A stretch of DNA of 6,066 bases from Chlamydiota bacterium (GCA_011065005.1 JAAKFP010000162.1:1-6066); one strand, 5' to 3'; shown: positions 1-6,065, counted from the first letter of the stretch. Notes: a model not told the origin generated them from the sequence alone. Numbers and translations: made by a program.

Positions 1-332
1 TTGCACTTCAGGGTTGATCAGCGTTTGCTGGCATTTTGTCGATCATATCAAATAAAAAAAAATGAATTTTACACGAATGTGTCATAGAAATGTGTTTCTT
101 GCGCTGCTCCCGCAGCTGTATGTCTTTTTTGACATTTACCCCCCCGTTCCGCTAACGCTTCACAAGGGGCTTGCACCTTTTGGCGCTACCGCGCCTAATA
201 ATTCACCCTTCTTTATTCTCAAAGTTTAGAAAAGAAAAAGGATATCAATATTAATTTTTGTAGAGAAAAACTTATGTAGAACTGCAAGGACTTATCACCG
301 TTTTGTTAGTCGCCGACTTGTCCGTGACAAAA
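1..332. other. Intergenic region without a supported gene, downstream of ftsW
   Basis: No reading frame here has a convincing start, ribosome binding site and length on either strand. In Chlamydia, murG follows ftsW directly; here no MurG start is seen. The stretch holds several short inverted repeats: 103-116 (GCTGC, loop TCCC, GCAGC), 120-135 (ATGTC, six T, GACAT), 142-169 (CCCC-TT pairing with AA-GGGG around a bulged G), 182-195 (GGCGC, loop TACC, GCGCC) and 301-332. It also has an A-rich run near 52-62. These could be transcript ends, remnants of a dispersed repeat or a leader for a gene beyond the left edge; the sequence does not decide between them. Confidence 0.6.
301..332 (-). terminator. 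Possible weak hairpin at the 3' end of the ftsW transcript
   Basis: Directly after the ftsW stop codon the minus strand can fold in two ways: an outer stem TTTTGT/ACAAAA (301-306 with 327-332), or two small adjacent hairpins, TTGTC-ACG-GACAA and AGTC-GGC-GACT. Position is right for the end of the operon, but the stems are short, and no proper T tract follows on the minus strand. It may slow or process the transcript rather than terminate it. Confidence 0.25.
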
Positions 333-1430
333 TCAAGGGTTAACTTCGGCACCTAGAGGGGGCTTTGCGATGCTTTGCAGGAGGCCGATTCCCATGAGGT
401 TAGCGATCAGTGAGGTGCCACCCTGGCTGAAGAGAGGGAGGTTCAGGCCGGTGCTGGGGAGGATACCGGAAACAACGCCCAAATTCATAAAAGCTTGAAA
501 GCTGATGAGAAATGTTACGACTGATGCAAGATAGAATCCTTGGAGATCTGTTGCCTGATTGGCGATATAGAATCCGATGAGTGCCGTCAGCATATACAAT
601 AGAATCAATACCAATACTCCCAAAAATCCGAACTCTTCAGCATAAATGGCGGCGATGTAGTCATTTTGTGCCTCTGGGAGGTAGCTTAGCTTCTGCCAGC
701 TGTTGCCGGGACCTTTCCCAACAAGTTTTCCCGAGCCGGCGGCAATTTTGGCTTGATGGGGTTGGTGTCCTTTCCCATGAATATCGAGCTCCGGGTTGAT
801 GTAGACTTTAAGGCGTCCGGAAACATAGGGAAGCTGCGAGGCCGAGATTCCTCCCACCAAAGCAGTAACCAATAAAGGAATCGCCCAGTATTTTAAGGGA
901 ATGCGTGTCAAAAGGCAAAGCATCACAAGGGTGATCACAATAACCCCAACGGTGCCGTTGTTCGGTTCAATCAAGATCAAAAAAAGCGGAACACCTAAAG
1001 GGAGCAGCAGACGAAAAAAGTCGCGAAAAGCGATTTCTGTATCACGAAGGGCAAGGATCCGTTGGATGAAGTATGCTGGCACGATATATTTTACGAACTC
1101 GGAGGGTTGGAAGGAAAAGCCTCCGAGATGAAGCCAGCGACGGGAGCCATTCACTTCTCGCCCGATTCCAGGAATTAACGTCAGCAATAGAAGTATAGAA
1201 AATAGTACCAAAAGCGCTGGGCTAAACCGCAAAAGGTTGTGGTATCCCATGCGCCAAACACCAATAGCTAAAAGGATGCCAATGAATGCATAGAAAATCT
1301 GTTTCAAGAGAGCTTGGTGGGTGCTTTTGTTGAGCTGATGATCGAGAACTTCCGCGGAGGTGGTGCTAAAGATCATGACCAGCCCTATGGCGAAAATCGC
1401 TCCGAGGAATATCAGGAGAAGGTATCGCAT
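333..1430 (-). CDS. ftsW: FtsW, SEDS-family septal peptidoglycan glycosyltransferase
   Basis: Integral inner-membrane protein of 365 residues that polymerises lipid II into glycan strands at the division site, normally together with a class B penicillin-binding protein. Hydrophobic segments run through the whole length, about ten of them, starting at residue 3. SEDS signatures are present: NGSRRWL (94-100) followed by QPSEFVK (108-114), the loop AAGSGKLVGKGPG (230-242), and LPEAQNDYIAA (251-261), whose Asp257 matches the catalytic aspartate of RodA/FtsW by motif. The C-terminal half has LPSTGLNLPLFSQGGTS (324-340). It lacks the N-terminal cytoplasmic extension of E. coli FtsW. The usual PD-F/L-GT motif reads EPNNGT (155-160), with Asn for Asp. 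RodA is the alternative, but position beside murD and nlpD matches chlamydial ftsW. The ATG is supported by AGGA six bases upstream. It is the last gene of the run, 31 bases after nlpD. Confidence 0.93.
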   Translation of the reverse strand: MRYLLLIFLGAIFAIGLVMIFSTTSAEVLDHQLNKSTHQALLKQIFYAFIGILLAIGVWRMGYHNLLRFSPALLVLFSILLLLTLIPGIGREVNGSRRWLHLGGFSFQPSEFVKYIVPAYFIQRILALRDTEIAFRDFFRLLLPLGVPLFLILIEPNNGTVGVIVITLVMLCLLTRIPLKYWAIPLLVTALVGGISASQLPYVSGRLKVYINPELDIHGKGHQPHQAKIAAGSGKLVGKGPGNSWQKLSYLPEAQNDYIAAIYAEEFGFLGVLVLILLYMLTALIGFYIANQATDLQGFYLASVVTFLISFQAFMNLGVVSGILPSTGLNLPLFSQGGTSLIANLMGIGLLQSIAKPPLGAEVNP

Positions 1431-1461
1431 GTTTTATCCTAGAAAACGCAGTTTTTTAGGT

Positions 1462-2172
1462 TTATTGCACTCGAAGCACATCCCCGGGTTTAAGACTGCG
1501 TGCTTTCGCCTCATCGAGATCGTTCATTTTCAGCAATTCATCGAACCTCACGTGAAACGTCTTAGCGATCTTCCAGGGGTTGTCTCCGCTTTTGATGGTA
1601 TAATATTGCGGCTCGAGGTTGGCAACTTCATTTCGTGGTTGTGGAGCGGATGCGAGCTTGGATTCGACCTTCTTCTTTGTGTTGACAGGAACACGCAATA
1701 CTTGCCCCACATCTATGCGTGCAGTGGGAAGGTTGTTGGCGTGCATAATAGCACTGATGGTGGTGCTATTGGCACGGGCAATTTTTTCCAGGTAGTCTCC
1801 CCTCTTCACTGTGATATCCACATACTGAGCTTCTGGCTTAGGAGTAGTGGCTTTTGGGCTTTCGGTGACCGCAGCTTTCTTCAGCGCTTCTTTTGGTTCC
1901 TCTTTTTTTACAACGGGAGGCGGAGCTGGCTGTTGAGAGTAGTTTTGGATGACCTGGTCAAGCTCATCGCGAGCGGCAACACGAGTAGTTGGTGCTGGAG
2001 TAGCAACTTTTGTTTCTTGTGGTGGAGGGGTAGTTTTTACAATCTCGACAGGGGTAGATTCGCTGTAATTGGAGGGTTCTGGGGTGTCTATGTGAATCGC
2101 CATCATAAACAGGATGGCTAGCAATCCCGTATTAATGAGTACAGCAACGATGATGGTATCTCTTCTGCTCAT
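1462..2172 (-). CDS. nlpD: NlpD-like LysM peptidoglycan-binding protein, membrane anchored
   Basis: Protein of 236 residues with a short basic N-terminus (MSRRD) and one hydrophobic segment at about 6-26, which would anchor it in the inner membrane with the rest in the periplasm. No lipobox cysteine is seen, unlike E. coli NlpD. Residues about 30-115 form a linker rich in Pro, Lys, Thr and Ala. Two LysM domains follow: about 118-163 (VKRGDYLEKIA, then DVGQVLRVPV) and 190-236 (IKSGDNPWKIA, then LKPGDVLRVQ). The protein stops at the end of the second LysM, so there is no M23/LytM domain; this fits the short LysM protein found at this locus in Chlamydia. Work on Waddlia chondrophila reported NlpD at the division septum with the amidase AmiA. 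The likely role is therefore binding septal glycan, and possibly helping AmiA (inference). GGAG ten bases before the ATG, overlapping the end of murD, supports the start. Confidence 0.8.
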   Translation of the reverse strand: MSRRDTIIVAVLINTGLLAILFMMAIHIDTPEPSNYSESTPVEIVKTTPPPQETKVATPAPTTRVAARDELDQVIQNYSQQPAPPPVVKKEEPKEALKKAAVTESPKATTPKPEAQYVDITVKRGDYLEKIARANSTTISAIMHANNLPTARIDVGQVLRVPVNTKKKVESKLASAPQPRNEVANLEPQYYTIKSGDNPWKIAKTFHVRFDELLKMNDLDEAKARSLKPGDVLRVQ

Positions 2173-2186
2173 GATGTACCAACTCC

Positions 2187-3521
2187 CTATAATACTTGGA
2201 CGATTCTCTTAAATTCCTCGCCCCGATGTTCATAATTGTCAAACATATCAAAACTCGCACAGCCTGGGGAGAGTAACACATGTTCCCCCTCTTTAGCAAT
2301 AGTGGAAGCGTATTTTATCGCACTTTCCAGGCTATTGCACGTTTTAATCCTAAATTCCGGGGATAATTCCTCGTAAATTTTCTCCTTTGCTTGTCCTATG
2401 GCACAAATACATTTAACTTTCTCTTTAAAAGCCTCCAGCCAAGACGCATAGCTGGTTCCCTTATCCAATCCTCCAGCAATGAGAACCACTTGTCCATCCA
2501 TCGATTCCACAGCCCGAATGACGGCATCAATGTTCGTTCCCTTGCTGTCGTTATAAAAATGTACCCCCTTGAATTTTCTTACAAATTCAATTCTGTGCGG
2601 CGGCTTTTTAAATGTTGCCAGAACGCGACCAAAATCTTCAGGCTCAACACCCATCTCGCAGCATACTGCAAATGCCGCCATAATGTTTTCTAAATCATGA
2701 CTCGTTTTATTTCTATAAGGAATCGGTAATAAGAATTCAATGTTTTCTTTATTAAAAACAGTAGTTTTGTCTGTAAAGATGTCGCAATCTTCGGTATATC
2801 CAAAGGTTTTGGGCTTGAAGGCACCAAAATGTGTCTGATATCGATCAACAGTTGCCTGTTCAACATAGAGAGGCGCCCCAGGCTTTAAGCAATGCCGCAT
2901 ACGAATCTTTGCTGCAGCATACTCCTCTAAGCTTGGATATCGATCCAGATGATCGGGTGTGACATTTGTGATCACCCCTACATCGATCACTTTGCTTTGC
3001 ATGGTCTCCAATTGGTAAGAACTTAATTCACAAACGATGATTTCATCCTGAAGACCGGAGATCTCAGAGGTTAGAGGGATTCCCGCATTCCCCAAAACGC
3101 GTGCGGGTTTGCCGCTTTGGCCTAACACCTCACCAACCAAAAGGGATACTGTCGTTTTTCCGTTCGTTCCGGTGATCCCAATGAATGGCTGCGTAAGATG
3201 CCTGCACGCTAGCTCAATCTCTCCGATCACCTCTTTGCAGGCGTTTCGCGCACTGCTGTACCAGGCATTATCCTGAGGAACTCCCGGTGAAACCACGACA
3301 AAATCGCAGTCGTCAATATTCCTCTGCTCCGTTTCGTGAAAGGTATGCAAGCCTTTCTGTCGCAATTCCTGAATCTCTTGATTGCCGTTTAAGAGGTCAC
3401 GATCTCCATCGACACCGAGTACATGTGCGCCACGATCAACGAGATAGCGCGCTGCCGACCGCCCACTGACACCTAATCCGATCACCAATACTTTTTTTCC
3501 CTGATAGGATTTTGTATCCAT
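2187..3521 (-). CDS. murD: MurD, UDP-N-acetylmuramoyl-L-alanine--D-glutamate ligase
   Basis: Cytoplasmic ATP-dependent ligase that adds D-glutamate to UDP-MurNAc-L-Ala. At 444 residues it has normal length and all three Mur-ligase domains. The N-terminal Rossmann-like domain carries VLVIGLGVSGRSAA (11-24), which binds the UDP-sugar. The central ATPase domain has the P-loop GTNGKTT (118-124), ELSSYQLE (165-172), NVTPDHLDRYP (186-196) and AAAK (202-205), whose Lys205 matches the lysine that is carbamylated in E. coli MurD. The C-terminal domain has PPHRIEFV (307-314), YNDSKGTN (323-330), LIAGGLDKG (347-355) and LLSPGCASFDMFDNYEHRG (416-434). The LIAGGLDKG and SPGCASFD motifs point to MurD rather than MurC, MurE or MurF. 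The start lies 13 bases after the mraY stop with only a weak GAG as ribosome binding site, so translation may be coupled to mraY. Nothing appears broken. Confidence 0.97.
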   Translation of the reverse strand: MDTKSYQGKKVLVIGLGVSGRSAARYLVDRGAHVLGVDGDRDLLNGNQEIQELRQKGLHTFHETEQRNIDDCDFVVVSPGVPQDNAWYSSARNACKEVIGEIELACRHLTQPFIGITGTNGKTTVSLLVGEVLGQSGKPARVLGNAGIPLTSEISGLQDEIIVCELSSYQLETMQSKVIDVGVITNVTPDHLDRYPSLEEYAAAKIRMRHCLKPGAPLYVEQATVDRYQTHFGAFKPKTFGYTEDCDIFTDKTTVFNKENIEFLLPIPYRNKTSHDLENIMAAFAVCCEMGVEPEDFGRVLATFKKPPHRIEFVRKFKGVHFYNDSKGTNIDAVIRAVESMDGQVVLIAGGLDKGTSYASWLEAFKEKVKCICAIGQAKEKIYEELSPEFRIKTCNSLESAIKYASTIAKEGEHVLLSPGCASFDMFDNYEHRGEEFKRIVQVL

Positions 3522-3534
3522 AGTCCATTCTCGA

Positions 3535-4767
3535 TTACTGAAACTTCAATGATGCCATGCCCACAATTGCCAAGAGGAAGGCAATAATCCAAAATCTGAT
3601 CACTACTTTCGTTTCGGGCCACCCTTTGTACTCAAAGTGATGATGCAAAGGAGCACACAGGAAAACTCTTTTCTTGTTGCGAAATTTAAAGCTTGCGACC
3701 TGCACAATGACGGAAAGGGCTTCGACCACAAAAATCCCTCCAACAATTGCTAGCAGCAACTCCCTTTTGAGGAGAACAGCGGACACGCCAATGACACCTC
3801 CTAACGACAGTGAACCGGTATCGCCCATAAATATTTGAGCGGGGTATCCATTGTACCAGAGGAATCCCAGGCACCCCCCAACAAAAGCGGACAGGTAGAC
3901 AGCAATTTCACCGCTCCCCTCGATGTAGAGAATATTGAGATACCTTGCGATGTCTATGTTGTTAGAAAGAAATCCGAAAATCGCTAGGCAGATTGCCACA
4001 ATAAGAAGACATCCCACGGCCAAGCCATCTAAACCATCGGTGAGGTTCACCGCATTTGAGGATCCCGTAATGACGAATACGATAAATAGAAAAGCAAAAA
4101 TCGTAAAAATTCCTGTAAACTGAACGACAGGCTCCTTAACAAAAGGGACATAGATGCGACTAGCGTACTCTTTAAGAGTGATCGGAGCTTGGACCCCAGC
4201 CGGTTGTTCTTCGGAATAGATCTCCTCTTTGACTATGGGAGGATGAAACCAATTTCCACGTTGTACATACTCGCTTACCATCGGACTGAGTAGATAAAGG
4301 GCGATCAAACTCGAAAGTAATACCTGACACAAGAGCTTTTTCTTTCCGGAAAGACCTTTGGCATTCTTATATTTGAGCTTTAGGTAGTCATCAATGCCCC
4401 CGAGAAATCCTAGAAAAGCTGTGGTGGCAAAAAGAATAAGCGTAAAAACATGGGAGAGTTCCATCCATAGGAACATAGAGATAAGTATAGAAAAAACGAT
4501 CAGCACTCCCCCCATTGTTGGAGTATCTTTTTTCTTTGCGTGCAGCTCTCCCAGAAGTGGGCATTCATCGGTTCGTATGGATTGCCCGATTTTTAGCTCA
4601 TACAGCTTTTTTATGAACCAAGGACCAAAAAATATGCTAATCACCAGCGCAGTAATTGCAGCAAGCATCATCCGTGTCGAGGTATAGTAAAATACCATCG
4701 GCACCTTGATTCCAAAGGTCTGATGTAAGGATTTGAGAATAATTTCAACCATAGCCGTTGAGTTCAT
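3535..4767 (-). CDS. mraY: MraY, phospho-N-acetylmuramoyl-pentapeptide transferase
   Basis: Polytopic inner-membrane enzyme that joins UDP-MurNAc-pentapeptide to undecaprenyl phosphate, forming lipid I. Family signatures are intact: HAKKKDTPTMGG (76-87), the aspartate pair in GGIDDYLK (123-130), SSNAVNLTDGLDGLA (236-250), FMGDTGSLSLGG (313-324) and the APLHHHFEYKGW loop (372-383). These hold the Mg2+-binding and catalytic aspartates (126/127 and 316 by motif) and the histidine triad. At 410 residues it is longer than E. coli MraY (360). Most of the excess is a hydrophilic insert at about 168-203 in an extracytoplasmic loop, plus a slightly longer N-terminus. The chosen ATG has GGGGGGA about seven bases upstream; the second ATG (Met6) has no such site. 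It is the first gene of the minus-strand run; murF, its usual upstream partner in Chlamydia, is absent. No convincing minus-strand promoter was found in 4768-4876. Confidence 0.96.
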   Translation of the reverse strand: MNSTAMVEIILKSLHQTFGIKVPMVFYYTSTRMMLAAITALVISIFFGPWFIKKLYELKIGQSIRTDECPLLGELHAKKKDTPTMGGVLIVFSILISMFLWMELSHVFTLILFATTAFLGFLGGIDDYLKLKYKNAKGLSGKKKLLCQVLLSSLIALYLLSPMVSEYVQRGNWFHPPIVKEEIYSEEQPAGVQAPITLKEYASRIYVPFVKEPVVQFTGIFTIFAFLFIVFVITGSSNAVNLTDGLDGLAVGCLLIVAICLAIFGFLSNNIDIARYLNILYIEGSGEIAVYLSAFVGGCLGFLWYNGYPAQIFMGDTGSLSLGGVIGVSAVLLKRELLLAIVGGIFVVEALSVIVQVASFKFRNKKRVFLCAPLHHHFEYKGWPETKVVIRFWIIAFLLAIVGMASLKFQ

Positions 4768-4876
4768 AGATTATCCCCCCACCACTTTTAGAACAAGAAA
4801 AGAAGTAAAGAAATAGAGGTTGACGCGATTAAGGGGATTACGCTATAAAGTTTCTCTAATACGCATACTTTTTTAT
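4768..4876. other. Divergent intergenic region between mraY and tRNA-Cys
   Basis: This region separates mraY (reading left) from tRNA-Cys (reading right) and must hold control signals for both. The mraY side has the run of C at 4775-4780 (G on the mRNA strand), which serves as its ribosome binding site, then a purine-rich plus-strand tract at about 4788-4819. The tRNA side has the promoter listed separately. The mraY promoter was not recognised; it may lie here in a weak form or overlap the tRNA gene. Confidence 0.6.
4820..4849 (+). promoter_or_regulatory. Sigma70-type promoter for tRNA-Cys
   Basis: TTGACG at 4820-4825 and TATAAA at 4844-4849 are separated by 18 bases, each one mismatch from the -35 and -10 consensus. 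Transcription would start near 4856, about 20 bases before the tRNA 5' end, leaving a short leader for RNase P to remove. No second promoter is obvious before rsmI, so this one may also feed rsmI (inference). Confidence 0.7.
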
Positions 4877-4947
4877 GGTGGCATGGCCAAGTGGTAAGGC
4901 AGAAGCCTGCAAAGCTTCCATCCCCAGTTCGAATCTGGGTGCCACCT
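4877..4947 (+). tRNA. tRNA-Cys (anticodon GCA)
   Basis: A full cloverleaf can be drawn by eye. The acceptor stem GGTGGCA (4877-4883) pairs perfectly with TGCCACC (4940-4946). The D stem is GCC/GGC (4886-4888 with 4898-4900). The anticodon stem GAAGC/GCTTC (4902-4906 with 4914-4918) closes the loop CTGCAAA, placing anticodon GCA at 4909-4911. The variable region is four bases, and the T stem CCCAG/CTGGG closes the loop TTCGAAT (4928-4934). The discriminator base is T4947, the U73 expected as a cysteinyl-tRNA synthetase identity base. A at both positions equivalent to 13 and 22 is also typical of bacterial tRNA-Cys. The 3' CCA is not encoded (TTA follows the discriminator), so a CCA-adding enzyme is required. 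Confidence 0.97.
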
Positions 4948-4953
4948 TTATCA

Positions 4954-5025
4954 TTACAGGATGAGCAAGATAGGAAGGATAATAAAATTCATCCTGTTAT
5001 CCTTCCTATCCTGTTTATCCTGTAA
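4954..5025. repeat. Long imperfect palindrome of ATCCTGTTT-like units
   Basis: Arms 4954-4982 and 4997-5025 are inverted copies: 26 of 29 positions match, and two of the three differences become G-U pairs in plus-strand RNA. The loop is about 14 bases. The right side reads as consecutive 8-9 base units starting at 4991, 4999, 5008 and 5017 (ATCCTGTT, ATCCTTCCT, ATCCTGTTT, ATCCTGTAA); the left arm carries the reverse complement. It sits between tRNA-Cys and rsmI, with no T tract after it, so it is not a standard terminator. Short ATCCTGTTT-type repeats are, from memory, scattered through intergenic regions of various bacteria; family membership was not tested here. Confidence 0.85.
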
Positions 5026-5043
5026 ATTCCCTGTGGTCCAACA

Positions 5044-5865
5044 ATGCTCTATCTCGTCGCTACACCCATTGGCAACCTCGATGACATCAGCTATCGAGCT
5101 GTTGAAACTCTGAAATCTTGTGACTATATCCTTTGTGAAGATACGCGACACAGTAAGATTCTCCTGAATCACTATGGAATCAGTAAACCCCTAAAAAGCT
5201 TTCACCAGTTTAGTGAAGCGTATAAAGAGAAGCAGATCATCCAAGACCTCAATAATGGCAAGAATATCGCCCTCATCTCTGATGCGGGAACGCCGGGAAT
5301 CTCCGACCCTGGAGAGCGTCTCGTCAAGCGATGCCGAGAGGAGGAGCTCGACGTCACCGCTATTCCTGGTGCCTGCGCAGCGATTGTGGCACTCTCCTCC
5401 TCAGGTTTCGACACCCGCCGATTTCAGTTCCTGGGCTTTCTTCCCCGTAAAATGGGCGAATTGAAGCAAACACTTCTTGATGTGCTGAGATATCCGGGTA
5501 CAAGCATCTGCTACGAATCACCAAAAAGGGTTGAAAAAGTGCTCCAACTTCTGAAAGAACTCGCCCCTGAAAGAGTTCTTACTATCGCCCGAGAGCTCAC
5601 AAAAAAATTCGAGGAAATGCGGCAAGGAAATGCTGAAGAGCTTCTTACCTACTTTGCATCTCATCCCCTCAAAGGAGAAATTGTCATTCTGTTTTCGGAA
5701 TCGTTAGATGAAGCACTCATAAAATGGGAAAAGCTAACCCCAGAAGAGCATGTCAAAGAGCTTCAAGACACCTACCATCTCACAAAAAAGGAAGCGATCA
5801 AGCTCGCCGCAGAACTTCGAGGCATCCCCAAACGAAATATCTATCAACAAGTCTCAAAATCATAA
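5044..5865 (+). CDS. rsmI: RsmI, 16S rRNA (cytidine-1402 2'-O)-methyltransferase
   Basis: Cytoplasmic SAM-dependent enzyme of the tetrapyrrole-methylase fold that 2'-O-methylates C1402 in the decoding centre of 16S rRNA; RsmH methylates N4 of the same base. The 273 residues cover the whole family: LYLVATPIGNLDDIS (2-16), CEDTRHSKILL (31-41), LISDAGTPGISDPG (77-90, SAM-binding glycine-rich loop), IPGACAA (107-113), FLGFLPRK (129-136), YESPKR (157-162), ARELTKKFEE (182-191), KGEIVIL (210-216), and the C-terminal helical segment LTKKEAIKLAAELRGIPKR (246-264). An in-frame stop at 5023-5025 and the match of residue 2 onward to the family core fix the start at 5044. No Shine-Dalgarno sequence is visible before it. 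The gene lies 96 bases after tRNA-Cys on the same strand with the palindrome between them, and is followed by a GGAG hairpin that may end its transcript. Confidence 0.96.
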   Translation: MLYLVATPIGNLDDISYRAVETLKSCDYILCEDTRHSKILLNHYGISKPLKSFHQFSEAYKEKQIIQDLNNGKNIALISDAGTPGISDPGERLVKRCREEELDVTAIPGACAAIVALSSSGFDTRRFQFLGFLPRKMGELKQTLLDVLRYPGTSICYESPKRVEKVLQLLKELAPERVLTIARELTKKFEEMRQGNAEELLTYFASHPLKGEIVILFSESLDEALIKWEKLTPEEHVKELQDTYHLTKKEAIKLAAELRGIPKRNIYQQVSKS

Positions 5866-5885
5866 ACCCTCCCCTTTTCAAAAAA

Positions 5886-5925
5886 TTTGGAGTGCACGGA
5901 GCAATCCGCGCTTTTCGATCTGGAA
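5886..5925 (+). repeat. REP-like inverted repeat, left copy
   Basis: Forty bases that match the reverse complement of 6026-6065 at 38 positions (differences at 5896 and 5920). The copy begins TTTGGAG, then a hairpin: seven-base arms 5894-5900 and 5905-5911 with one A-C mismatch and loop GCAA (a GNRA type), then TTTTCGAT. A GGAG tetranucleotide just 5' of a GC-rich palindrome is the layout of REP elements served by REP-associated tyrosine transposases (RAYTs). No such transposase gene is in the window. Confidence 0.85.
5894..5915 (+). terminator. Possible rsmI terminator formed by the left repeat
   Basis: The GC-rich stem (5894-5900 with 5905-5911), GCAA tetraloop and following TTTT lie 28 bases after the rsmI stop codon. 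This resembles an intrinsic terminator, although the T tract is only four long and the stem has one mismatch. No other terminator candidate is seen after rsmI. Confidence 0.4.
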
Positions 5926-6025
5926 GAACATTTTTTTGTAAGCAATGCCACAACAAACCCTTCTACACAAAAAACTCCCTTAGACAACATTCACAGGCTA
6001 AAAAATGCGTGGACAAAAGAGATCT
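5926..6025. other. Spacer between the inverted repeats, no gene
   Basis: About 100 AT-rich bases between the two repeat copies, with short homopolymer runs (T at 5931-5937, A runs near 5973 and 6001). No supported coding sequence: the only sizeable frame is a minus-strand one of about 48 codons that runs through the left repeat and into the 3' end of rsmI. The spacer may be part of a non-autonomous element bounded by the two repeats. Confidence 0.55.
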
Positions 6026-6065
6026 TTCCACATCGAAAAGCGCGGATTGCTCCGCGCACTCCAAA
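6026..6065 (-). repeat. REP-like inverted repeat, right copy
   Basis: Partner of 5886-5925 in opposite orientation. Its hairpin is perfect: GCGCGGA, loop TTGC on the plus strand (GCAA on the minus), TCCGCGC at 6040-6057, with GGAG immediately outside on the minus strand. Minus-strand reading gives the stem followed by TTTT, so it could stop leftward transcription from a gene beyond the right edge. The copy ends one base before the window ends, so its full extent is unknown. Confidence 0.85.

Noticed and set aside
52..82. Possible minus-strand terminator: ACAC-ATTC-GTGT stem followed by a T run
   Set aside because: The stem has only four pairs and is separated from the T run by about eight bases; too weak to list.
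8..85. Minus-strand frame of 25 codons beginning ATG at 83-85
   Set aside because: Too short, no ribosome binding site at proper distance, passes through a homopolymer run, and resembles no known small protein.
1360..2121. Plus-strand reading frame of 253 codons antisense to nlpD and the start of ftsW
   Set aside because: Its translation is rich in Trp, Phe, Ser and Arg without any recognisable domain. It is the shadow of a Pro/Lys/Thr-rich gene, and nlpD on the other strand has clear LysM domains and a good ribosome binding site.
4850..4876. Minus-strand promoter for mraY (for example TTGGCC within the tRNA, 17 bases, TATGCG)
   Set aside because: Both hexamers are poor matches and the -35 lies inside the tRNA; not better than chance.
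4954..5025. CRISPR array or intrinsic terminator reading of the palindrome
   Set aside because: Units are 8-9 bases without unique spacers, so it is not CRISPR; no T tract follows the stem, so it is not an ordinary terminator.
5850..5980. Minus-strand frame of about 48 codons through the repeat region
   Set aside because: It runs through the left repeat into the 3' end of rsmI and has no domain or convincing start signal.
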